Shown: positions 9,710 through 17,319 of the stretch, piece after piece
Position numbering within the stretch: the first letter of the stretch is position 1
Layout: each line of letters begins with the position of its first letter
Assembly (NCBI GenBank): GCA_001653155.1
Contig: BDEJ01000031.1
Coordinates: 1-37,067, forward strand
Length of the DNA: 37,067 nt
Origin: Porphyromonadaceae bacterium H1
Lineage (GTDB): Bacteria > Bacteroidota > Bacteroidia > Bacteroidales > Paludibacteraceae
Direction: 5' to 3'
The notes under the pieces: model-generated
Seen by the model: only the letters and a program-made list of their open reading frames with translations
What the model was told of the DNA's origin: nothing
Databases searched by the model: none
Made by a program: the position numbers and the translations under genes

Positions 9710-11104
9710 ATGAAAAAATCTTATTTTATAGCAATCTGCTGGATTGCAGTACTTATAAATGCTTGCGATGCAACAGTTTCTAATGGTGAGGTAACTTTTG
9801 AGACTGAGGATCTAAATTATTCGATTAATACAGAAGTTAATTTCAATAAGAAATTGTTTGTTAATGGTAAGGTGGCTTCTTTCTTTTTCGGAGGGACTAT
9901 CTCTACATATGGAAGTTCGGCTATCGCTCAACCAAGTGGTGCAGTACAGACACTCAGATTGAAAGACTTGAGTTTAGGTGGTTATCGAATTCCTCTGAAG
10001 TGGAACAACGGCAATATCATCTCATCTGCCGTGGGAGGACCTACAAATATATTTGGTGATGCTTGGGTTACCAAGTTGAAAGAAATTGAAGCGGAGGCAG
10101 TAATCGTTATCGGTGGTCAAACGAACAACAACGACATTACGCCTGAAGATGCTGTTAATATGGTAAGATATTTCAAAAACAGGGGGCTTTCCGTAAAGAA
10201 TTGGATTGTAGGGAATGAACCAAGCATGAATGGTCTGACAATACAAGAATATTGCCAAATGTTCAATCAGGTATCCGATGCGATGAAAGAGGTAGATCCA
10301 TCTATCAAAATAGGTGGGCCTGCTTGGGCGTATTATGACTTGAATGCATTAAGATCGTTTATAAAGCTTTCAGGGTCTCGCGCCGATATTATAGATTATC
10401 ATCATTATGGAATGGGAGAGTTTTTTCTGTCGGACGAAGAAGCACTTTTGCAAACTTTGAATTATGAAAATGAGATAAACGAAATTCGAAGTATGATAAG
10501 GACAGAACTCCCGGGAGCTGAAAACAGAATTGAGATTCAGGTGGGAGAATATCACTGGTCGCACCGAAGAGATAATGGTTATCCCGGCTGGAATGGAGAT
10601 GATAGATTTTTCAAGCCTGTAACAACCGTTTGGGCTGCATCGGTAGCAGGTCTTATTGCCAAAGCAGGAGGGAGAGGCTGCCAATATGCGGATTTGAATG
10701 GCCCCTTGGGCCTAACTTTTGAAAATAGCGATGAGGCTACCCATTTCGGAAGAAGCGTGAATGACCCTATGCCTATCTATTATGGCTTATTTATGTTTAC
10801 CGGTGGAAACTTATTCCGTCATTTCGGAAAGGAATTTGTCGTTGCTTCCACGACGATTGAAAATATGGAAATATACGCCTCCACGTCTAAAAATATTGTT
10901 TTAATCAATAAAGATTCCAGCAATGCAAAAAAAATTCATCTCAAAATGAGAGGCTTGAGGAACAGAAGACGAGTAGATATTTGGCAAACGGAACGTCAAA
11001 ATCCTTTTAATCCCCCAACAAATAAAGGAACTCAGATTATCAGAAACGGGTATTTTTCTTACACAATTCCTCCATATACTGTTACATCTTTGATTATCAA
11101 GTAG
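9710..11104 (+). CDS. Clan GH-A-type glycoside hydrolase lipoprotein, family uncertain (GH39/GH44/GH79-like)
   Basis: A 464-residue lipoprotein (lipobox INAC, Cys19). It shows the pattern of a retaining clan GH-A (beta/alpha)8 hydrolase: WIVGNEPSM with probable acid/base Glu170, KIGGPAWAYYD, DIIDYHHYG, and a probable nucleophile Glu280 in IQVGEYHWSH. The 110-residue spacing is plausible for this clan. After the barrel comes a small C-terminal beta-sandwich (about 375-464; NIVLINKDSSNAKKIHLKMRG, ending YTVTSLIIK) as in GH39, GH51 and GH79 enzymes. I cannot assign the family, so activities such as beta-glucuronidase, beta-xylosidase or endoglycanase all remain open. Lying between a GH5 and a GH92 enzyme, it probably removes another linkage of the same glycan. 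Confidence 0.72.
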   Translation: MKKSYFIAICWIAVLINACDATVSNGEVTFETEDLNYSINTEVNFNKKLFVNGKVASFFFGGTISTYGSSAIAQPSGAVQTLRLKDLSLGGYRIPLKWNNGNIISSAVGGPTNIFGDAWVTKLKEIEAEAVIVIGGQTNNNDITPEDAVNMVRYFKNRGLSVKNWIVGNEPSMNGLTIQEYCQMFNQVSDAMKEVDPSIKIGGPAWAYYDLNALRSFIKLSGSRADIIDYHHYGMGEFFLSDEEALLQTLNYENEINEIRSMIRTELPGAENRIEIQVGEYHWSHRRDNGYPGWNGDDRFFKPVTTVWAASVAGLIAKAGGRGCQYADLNGPLGLTFENSDEATHFGRSVNDPMPIYYGLFMFTGGNLFRHFGKEFVVASTTIENMEIYASTSKNIVLINKDSSNAKKIHLKMRGLRNRRRVDIWQTERQNPFNPPTNKGTQIIRNGYFSYTIPPYTVTSLIIK

Positions 11105-11160
11105 ATTGTTGTGGTGTCGTTTGGGATAGTAAGTAATAAAAATCATTCAATGCATTTATT

Positions 11161-14100
11161 ATGAAGTATCAAACACTTACATACTGCTTTCTTATGGTTT
11201 TGCTGTTTGCCGGAAATGTTTACGGTTATGAAAACTTATCACTAAGAGCCGATGTGTCCACAACCGCTTCGGGATTTACCCAAGACGCTGAAAATCCAGA
11301 TAAGGTACGTGATAATAATAAGGAGACAAAATGGTGCGATAATAAGCAGCAGGATAAATTTTTATTATTTGACTTGGGGGCTTTATGTAAAATCGATAAA
11401 ATTACGCTATTTTGGGAGGATTGGGATCGAACCCCTCGTTACCGCATCATGGTAAGCGAAAACTCTATTGATTGGAAAGAAGTTGTAAATGAGATGAATA
11501 ATAATACTAATCCAAGCGAATATGTCTTAAAGTTGAAAAACATCCGCTACATCATGTTTTTGACTCTGAAAAACGACGATGACGCTGTTCGCTTAATGGA
11601 ATTTCAAATATGGGGAGAATCAAGCGCTTCCAAAGAAGCTGGAATAGCCCTTGTGTTAGATAATTTATCTAAAATGCCTGATGCAGAAAGCACAGCCTCG
11701 GGCTTTACAGGCCCGCTTGAATCTCCCACAAAAGCCATCGATGGAAACCCGAATACTAAATGGTGCGACAACAGCAGCAAAACCAAATGGCTACAGCTTG
11801 ATTTGTATGCTTTGTGTAATATAAAAGAGCTTATCCTCGATTGGGAAAACTGGGACATAAATAGTTTATATACCATTCAGACTAGTACCGATGGAGTTAA
11901 TTGGGCAACCCAAATTGAAGAAATCTCGAACACTACTGATAGGCGGAGGTACAGGGTTAATTGGGAAAATATTCGATTCCTGAAATTTATAGTCCCTGAG
12001 GAAGCTCATGACGATGCAGTCCGCTTGATGGAGTTTGAAGTATATGGAAAAGTGATAAATAAGATCGATAAAAGCCTTTTTGAAAAGAAAGAAGCCCTAG
12101 TGCATCCGAATTTGTTGCGCGATGAGGGCAAGAAAAAGATTTACGATTTAGCCCGTTTTGTGGATACCAAAGTTGGTGTAGTGGATGGAAGCGGTAGTAA
12201 TTGTGTTATTGGGCCTCAGTTACCATTTGCCTCAATCAATCCCTCGCCACAGACACCAAACGGCGAACATGATGGTTATAAGTTCGGTGAACCCATTCGT
12301 GGTTTTGGCCAACTCCATGTAAGTGGCACCGGCTGGGGAAAATACGGCCATTTTCTTTTATCTCCCCAGATAGGATTGAAAGTTGAGGAAACCGAGCATG
12401 ATTCGCCTGCTTCGGAGCAAATTACCCGACCAAATTATTACAAAGCAAACTTAGACCGGTATAGTATTGTGGCCGAAATAGCTCCGACTACTCATGCCGC
12501 TATTTACAGGCTTAGCTATCCCAAAAGCAATGAAGCAAATATTCTTATGGATGTTACGCATAGCCTCACGCGTGATATAGTGCCTTATGTGGGTGGTATG
12601 GTGAGAAAAAATGAAATTCATATCGACAAAACTTTCAAAGATAAAATGTGGGGATTAATTGAATATGAGGGTGGATTTGGGAACGGTTATTACATGCTTT
12701 ACTTCTATGCTCAAACAAATAAACGGCCCAAACAGGCGGGAGTTTGGAAAAACGGGGACATACAACCCGAAAAATACGATGAAGTGCTCAATAGTGCAAA
12801 CGATCGCATTGGAGGCTTTTTCTCCTTCGATACAAAAGAAGGTGAAACCGTGTATTATAAAATTGCGATTTCATTTCATAGCATCGACAAAGCAAAAGAA
12901 TACTTGACAAAAGAAATTCCCGACTGGGACTTTGAAAAAATAAAATCGGACGGCGAAGATGTTTGGAATCAGACACTGAGTAGCATCTTTATTCCCGAAG
13001 CTACCGAAAAGCAAATGAAAATGTTCTATTCTGCCATGTATCATGCCCACACAATGCCACGTGACCGAACAAAGGATTTTAAGAAATTCGATGGAGATAC
13101 ATTGTGGGACGATCACTTTGCAATATGGGATACGTGGCGTACACTTTTCCCCCTTTATTCGATTATAAGGCCCGAGTTAATAGCTTCCAATATCAATTCT
13201 TTTATCAACAGATTTAACCGAAACGGTAGAGTAAAAGATGCATTCATAGCCGGCATAGATATGGAGCAAGAGCAAGGGGGTAACAACATTGACAACATCA
13301 TTGCTGATGCTATCATTAAAGAATTGTGCGGTTTTGATCATCAAAAAGCATACGAAATACTTAAACACAATGCCGAGAAGGAGCGAAAAGCATTCCCTTT
13401 GATCTCAACAGATTCTTTGCTCTCTCAAAACGATTCCAATGCCTATCGACAACTTGGATACGTGCCTGCAGGAATTATGTCTTCCTCTATTTCGATGGAA
13501 TATTATTACAATGATTTTGTAGTCGCTCTTGCTGCCCAGAAACTAGGAAAAGACGAAGACTATAAAAGATTTCTCAACCGTTCACTCCAATGGACAAAGC
13601 TATGGAACCCCGATATAACCGACAATGGGTTCAAAGGATTCATCAGCTCCAGAACCAAGGGTGGAGAATGGGTGGATGACATGGATGTAACCAAAAATTG
13701 GGGTTCGTGGAGAAAGTACTTTTATGAAGGTAATGCTTGGACATACTCTTTTTTTGTTCCTCATGATTTTGACCGATTAATAGAGCTTTCTGGAGGAAAA
13801 GAAAACTTTACTAAGAAACTAAATTATGCTTTTGAAAACAATCTTATAGACATAGCTAATGAGCCATCGTTCTTGTCTATTCGCTCTTTTAGTAATGCCG
13901 GCAGAACAGACCTAACTTGTTATTGGGTCGATTATGTCTTGAAAAACTATTACGACGAATACTCCGTGCCCGGCAATGACGATAGCGGCGCCATGTCTTC
14001 GTGGTATATTTTTTCAAGTTTAGGGTTTTTCCCCAATGCCGGACAAAACACCTACTACTTAAACGCTCCACTTTATAAAAAAGCAATTATTCAACGTGCT

Positions 14101-14268
14101 GAAGGAGATGTCATTATTAACAATCCGAATTTTGGAGATAAAAATATTTATCTCAAATCTGTTTCAATTAATGGTAAAAAACTAAAGAGCAGTCGATTTG
14201 ATTTCCAGGAGATTAAGAATGGTGCTGTGATTGACTTCGAGACTACTAATAAAAAAATAATATGGTAA
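11161..14268 (+). CDS. GH92-family alpha-mannosidase with two N-terminal discoidin domains
   Basis: A 1035-residue exported enzyme with a signal peptide (about 1-22). Two discoidin-like domains follow (about 25-152 and 165-296; each has KWCDN and ends RLMEFQIWG or RLMEFEVYG). The GH92 catalytic region covers about 310-1035. GH92 hallmarks are GFGQLHVSGTGWGKYGHFLL, WDTWRTLFPLYSIIRPE (near 656), EGNAWTYSFFVPHD, and PGNDDSGAMSSWYIFSSLGF (near 937), which carries the Asp residues that hold the catalytic water. GH92 enzymes are calcium-dependent, inverting exo-alpha-mannosidases acting on N-glycans, yeast mannan or mannosyl side chains. The region expected around the general acid reads EQEQGGNNIDNIIADA and differs from the alpha-1,2 consensus I remember, so linkage specificity is open. 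The double discoidin front is an unusual extension of the usual ~750-residue family length. Confidence 0.92.
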   Translation: MKYQTLTYCFLMVLLFAGNVYGYENLSLRADVSTTASGFTQDAENPDKVRDNNKETKWCDNKQQDKFLLFDLGALCKIDKITLFWEDWDRTPRYRIMVSENSIDWKEVVNEMNNNTNPSEYVLKLKNIRYIMFLTLKNDDDAVRLMEFQIWGESSASKEAGIALVLDNLSKMPDAESTASGFTGPLESPTKAIDGNPNTKWCDNSSKTKWLQLDLYALCNIKELILDWENWDINSLYTIQTSTDGVNWATQIEEISNTTDRRRYRVNWENIRFLKFIVPEEAHDDAVRLMEFEVYGKVINKIDKSLFEKKEALVHPNLLRDEGKKKIYDLARFVDTKVGVVDGSGSNCVIGPQLPFASINPSPQTPNGEHDGYKFGEPIRGFGQLHVSGTGWGKYGHFLLSPQIGLKVEETEHDSPASEQITRPNYYKANLDRYSIVAEIAPTTHAAIYRLSYPKSNEANILMDVTHSLTRDIVPYVGGMVRKNEIHIDKTFKDKMWGLIEYEGGFGNGYYMLYFYAQTNKRPKQAGVWKNGDIQPEKYDEVLNSANDRIGGFFSFDTKEGETVYYKIAISFHSIDKAKEYLTKEIPDWDFEKIKSDGEDVWNQTLSSIFIPEATEKQMKMFYSAMYHAHTMPRDRTKDFKKFDGDTLWDDHFAIWDTWRTLFPLYSIIRPELIASNINSFINRFNRNGRVKDAFIAGIDMEQEQGGNNIDNIIADAIIKELCGFDHQKAYEILKHNAEKERKAFPLISTDSLLSQNDSNAYRQLGYVPAGIMSSSISMEYYYNDFVVALAAQKLGKDEDYKRFLNRSLQWTKLWNPDITDNGFKGFISSRTKGGEWVDDMDVTKNWGSWRKYFYEGNAWTYSFFVPHDFDRLIELSGGKENFTKKLNYAFENNLIDIANEPSFLSIRSFSNAGRTDLTCYWVDYVLKNYYDEYSVPGNDDSGAMSSWYIFSSLGFFPNAGQNTYYLNAPLYKKAIIQRAEGDVIINNPNFGDKNIYLKSVSINGKKLKSSRFDFQEIKNGAVIDFETTNKKIIW

Positions 14269-14296
14269 AAAATCCAACTACTAACAAAAACACATT

Positions 14297-15646
14297 ATGA
14301 GAAAAATTTTTACAACTCTTTTAATAGTTGCAATAGTTGCAACTATTAGTGCTCAAACCACCGGAAAAATCATATTAACAACAAGCAAACCTTCGGTGTC
14401 ATATGATCCGAACAGTAAGCTAGGGATAGCAGTGGACGCAGAAAGTGCCGCTCAATCGAGTGTATGGATAGATGCAAATAACAATCAAACACGTGAAGAG
14501 CCGACTGAAAATCCCAAGAGTTTCGGTAGTTGGGATATTAAAGATTATGCAGTAGGTTCACAAACTATGACAATTCATGGAAATATAACGGAGTTGAGAG
14601 CAGAATTAGGACAGATTATTGCTGTGGATTTCTCGAAAAGTAATTTACAGTTAGCTGTAATCAGTCTAAAAATCAACAACCTTTCAGGAGTTAATGCGAC
14701 AAATTTAGTCAATTCTTTACCGGATAGGACAGGGGTAAGTCAGGGAAAACTCTCCATCTTTGATACATCTACTCCCAATGAAAGAAACATATTTACAACA
14801 ACTGATGTAGCCGTCGCTGTCGCAAAAAACTGGGCTGTAGTTGCATGGAATGGAACAGGCGAAGAAAATTATCCTGGAGCCGCACCAGTGGTTACCGGTA
14901 AAATTCTATTAACCACACTAAAGGCAAGCATTGCAGAAGATCCCAATAGTAAAATTGGAATCGGCTTAAGTGCTTCACCTGTAGATCAATCCGGAGTATG
15001 GGTCGATGCCAACAACAATGATATACGCGAAGAGCCCTCCGAAAATCCGACCGGTTTTCAGCTATGGAATTTAACGAACTTTTCTGTAGGCTCGCAAACA
15101 ATGTCAATCAACGGTAATGTAGCAGAAGTTACTGTAAAATGGGGAGATATATCCTTGATGGATTTTTCTGGTAGCAATCAAATGTTGACGAAGATAGAAG
15201 TGTTTGCAAATAAAATAAAAGGCTTAAATGCCACAAAGCTGATGAATTCATTGCCCGACAGAAAGGGAATTACAGCAGGAACAATTATTCTTTTTGACGC
15301 TTCATATGAATGGGAAGAGAATCAATTCTCAAAATCTGATGTGGCAATAGCCACAGCTAAAAATTGGGATGTCATGGCAAAAAGCGCTGAGGGGAATGAG
15401 GTTCCCTATACGGGCATTTCAACAGGATTTGATGATAATAAAGGATTAAAATATAATATTCAATATGCAAACAATTCTTTACTTCTAAGTAATTTAGAAG
15501 AGGGAATACCCGTGAGACTATATACTATAATGGGGCAAATGATTTTTAGTAAATCTTCAACTTCCACTATGGATATTGAACTCCCTCAAGGGATGTATAT
15601 CTTGAAAATAGCAAACGAAATAATAAAGATCAATACCAGAAGATAG
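14297..15646 (+). CDS. T9SS cargo protein with two internalin-like minimal modules and a type A sorting domain
   Basis: A 449-residue secreted protein with a signal peptide (1-19, ending TISA). Two tandem homologous modules follow (about 22-195 and 202-373). Each runs from GKI(I/L)LTT through VW(I/V)DANNN and VGSQTM to NSLPDR(T/K)G and KNW. The last ~70 residues form a Por-type T9SS sorting domain (RLYTIMGQMIF, LPQGMYILKI). LPDR(T/K)G...KNW also caps the LRR array of the unrelated gene at 22255-23409. These modules therefore look like internalin-type N- and C-caps with the repeats reduced to about one. The function is unknown. As last gene of the operon it may bind the target glycan or host surface. 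No terminator is visible after the stop, because the IS982 remnant begins 14 bases downstream. Confidence 0.8.
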   Translation: MRKIFTTLLIVAIVATISAQTTGKIILTTSKPSVSYDPNSKLGIAVDAESAAQSSVWIDANNNQTREEPTENPKSFGSWDIKDYAVGSQTMTIHGNITELRAELGQIIAVDFSKSNLQLAVISLKINNLSGVNATNLVNSLPDRTGVSQGKLSIFDTSTPNERNIFTTTDVAVAVAKNWAVVAWNGTGEENYPGAAPVVTGKILLTTLKASIAEDPNSKIGIGLSASPVDQSGVWVDANNNDIREEPSENPTGFQLWNLTNFSVGSQTMSINGNVAEVTVKWGDISLMDFSGSNQMLTKIEVFANKIKGLNATKLMNSLPDRKGITAGTIILFDASYEWEENQFSKSDVAIATAKNWDVMAKSAEGNEVPYTGISTGFDDNKGLKYNIQYANNSLLLSNLEEGIPVRLYTIMGQMIFSKSSTSTMDIELPQGMYILKIANEIIKINTRR

Positions 15647-15659
15647 TTCCCTAATTTTC

Positions 15660-16425
15660 TCAATTACTTTGCAAAAGTATTAAGAAACGTGAGTTCGAGC
15701 GAGGATCAAACTTGAGCTCAATAAGCTCTTCAAAGAGGTTTATGGATGGTTTTTTCTCAAAGGAAGAGTAAGCCACCAAAGCCGATAATATACTTGCAAT
15801 GAAGTTGTCAAAACTTCTATGACGTGTATGTTCCATCTGACAGATATTTTTCAGTTCGTCATTAACGGTTTCAATAAGAGCGCGTTTTTGAGGCATGATT
15901 TTATTGTGCATAAGCATCAGATCGCTTCATGTTCCTCTTTATCTTGGTTACCAGATGTATGCCGTCAATAGAAAGCTGTTCGAACAAGTCTTGGAGATGT
16001 AGACTTTATCCCAAAAGCTTTCCAAAGATGTGCTTGTGAAAGTCTATGGGTTTGAGCGGTTCTCTGTCATCTACATTTTCGGCAGTAAGTATAAATTTAA
16101 GATTCCGCCTTTATCGTTGATTATCAGATGCAGTTTGAAACATAGAACCAGTCGATAAAGCATTGTCCTTTCTGGGCAATCCCTTTGAATGTACGGTGTT
16201 GCTTCTCTCGCTTGACATGACAGCTGCGTGGTGGCGTGGAGTCAATGAACGAGATATCGGTGCATTTCTCTAAGCATAACATTTTTAAGAAATATAGCTA
16301 ATGGTATGCAGGTTTTACGTTGCGGTTCAACAAACTGATTGTAGGAAACAGATCTATAAGACATTTGGGGTTATAAAAGCTCTGCAATGATTTGACCTTC
16401 TTATGTTTGCAGAGTTTTTTTCATT
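15660..16425 (-). pseudogene. Degenerate IS982-family transposase
   Basis: Read on the minus strand, pieces of one transposase appear in order but in different frames: KHKKVKSLQSFYNPK, then ISFIDSTPPRSCHVKREKQH, then GWFY-like FIDWFYV, then KLHLIINDKGG, then LIETVNDELKNICQ and EHTRHRSFDN. These are recognisable IS982-family segments, including FIDSTP around a catalytic Asp and the C-terminal ETVNDELKN block. At least three frameshifts and internal stops separate them, so the gene is dead. The C-terminal 85 codons (15660-15917) are the longest open piece. The N-terminus is missing: the similarity stops where a second transposase remnant begins. Clear terminal inverted repeats were not found. 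Confidence 0.85.
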
Positions 16426-16428
16426 GAC

Positions 16429-16884
16429 ATGGTCAAAAAAATGCTTTTTCTGCGGCTCTAAAAATGTGCTCAGGAATGGCCTGATATGCCGCTTCCAACC
16501 TTACTTATGTATAAGGATTGCGGGTGCTGTTTTGACGGCGGTATCCACCGCGATAAATCCCAGGGAGATCACCTCATAGAGGGCAAACAGACCAATGACC
16601 AGTTTGCGGTCAGGTATGGCGTCTCGTCGAAGACGATAGATCGTGATCTGAAAGGCATGCGCTATGTCCAGAAGATATCACGATACAGGTATGTTGTCAT
16701 CTAAATGGACACGACATACTGGGGCTGCAGTTTCGGCTTGATGGTGATAAAGGACTCCCTCCGCAAGGAGATATACTGTGGCCCAATGTCCCATGAGACG
16801 GTCGCAGGTTATATGGAAAGCATCTGTTGCAAGGCAACACCCAAAATGTCTTATAGACCCGAATTGATAAAGCTGCGTTTTTAA
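16429..16884 (+). pseudogene. Truncated, frameshifted zinc-finger transposase
   Basis: An ATG at 16429 opens a frame that, after correcting one base in an A-run, reads CFFCGSKNVLRNG, a zinc-ribbon half with CxxC. A second frame then gives KDCGCCFDGGI (second CxxC) and an HTH-like segment QFAVRYGVSSKTIDRDLKGM. After a stop at 16702-16704 the frame continues with MDTTYWGCSFGLMVIKD, which resembles the DDE-domain start of Bacteroidetes transposases. The open frame ends at 16884, so most of the catalytic domain is missing. The IS family is uncertain (IS256/IS1249-like from memory). It abuts the IS982 remnant and points the opposite way. Confidence 0.65.
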
Positions 16885-16921
16885 CAAAAAAAACCGTATA
16901 GAAATTTTCATTTCCATACGG
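16885..16921 (-). terminator. Rho-independent terminator of the tRNA-Ser gene
   Basis: On the minus strand, CCGTAT pairs with ATACGG and the stem continues through GGAAA/TTTC around a short loop (16894-16921). An eight-base T-run follows (16886-16893). It lies 9 bases past the 3' end of the tRNA, in the right orientation. Confidence 0.85.
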
Positions 16922-16929
16922 CCTTTTTG

Positions 16930-17016
16930 CGGAAGCGACGAGATTCGAACTCGTGGTACGGTTGCCCGTACGTCAGTTTAGCAAACTGGTGGTTTCAGCC
17001 ACTCACCCACACTTCC
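16930..17016 (-). tRNA. tRNA-Ser, anticodon GCU
   Basis: An 87-base class II tRNA on the minus strand. The acceptor arms GGAAGTG and CGCTTCC pair (with one G-T), followed by discriminator G. The anticodon loop TTGCTAA gives anticodon GCU, which reads AGC/AGU serine codons. The long variable arm (CGTACGG...CCGTACC) is diagnostic of tRNA-Ser, and the T-arm contains GTTCGAATC. CCA is not encoded. The D-arm carries the expected GGTGAGTGGCTGAAACC-type layout. It is flanked by its own promoter and terminator and is intact despite the transposase remnants on its 3' side. Confidence 0.95.
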
Positions 17017-17030
17017 TAATTTTGTGCCTG

Positions 17031-17062
17031 CAAAGATAGAAAAGATTTTCGGATTTCCGAAA
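17031..17062 (-). promoter_or_regulatory. Probable promoter of tRNA-Ser
   Basis: On the minus strand TATCTTTG (17031-17038) matches the Bacteroidetes -7 element TAnnTTTG exactly and lies 14 bases before the tRNA 5' end. A TTTC, one base off the -33 TTTG, lies 20 bases further upstream (17059-17062). An imperfect hairpin (about 17043-17069) overlaps it. The rest of the 303-base gap up to the next gene shows nothing else gene-like. Confidence 0.7.
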
Positions 17063-17290
17063 TCTTTCCGTAAAGAAATATTCGATACTTTTCGCTTTGC
17101 CACTCGAAGACTTCTTCGGTTGTTTTTTTCAATGCCGAGCCTCCGACGAATGAGCGTGATGTAAGAGCTTACGAAACAAGAGTTAACTTGCTTTCAGGTC
17201 GAGGTAGGAGGGATTTCTTCGATAAAATTGCTTTGTGCTTTAAACCGAAAAAATCTCTGGCTATAGCAGCTGGTATTAAAATTTAATATG

Positions 17291-17298
17291 TATTTTTG
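17291..17298 (+). promoter_or_regulatory. Probable -7 promoter element of the relA/spoT gene
   Basis: TATTTTTG matches TAnnTTTG and lies 21 bases before the ATG at 17320, which would give a very short leader. No good -33 TTTG is seen at the right spacing. The element overlaps an upstream in-frame TTG codon (17296), which argues against that TTG as the start of translation. Confidence 0.5.
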
Positions 17299-17319
17299 CT
17301 TCTCAATTCTACGGTTTTT

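Noticed and set aside
16380-16421. A terminator-like hairpin with CTCTGCAA/TTGCAGAG followed by T residues
   Set aside because: It lies inside the decayed IS982 coding sequence, where the bases encode recognisable transposase residues, and no plus-strand gene ends there.
16922-16937. Thirteen shared bases (TTTTTGCGGAAGC) between the tRNA-Ser 3' end and the region before udk (29190-29202)
   Set aside because: The match is short, includes a simple T-run, and sits inside an inverted repeat at the second place. It is more likely coincidence than an attachment-site pair.
17296-17319. An upstream TTG start for the relA/spoT gene adding eight residues
   Set aside because: It overlaps the TAnnTTTG promoter element, so the TTG would not be in the transcript as a usable start. 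The ATG at 17320 is preferred.
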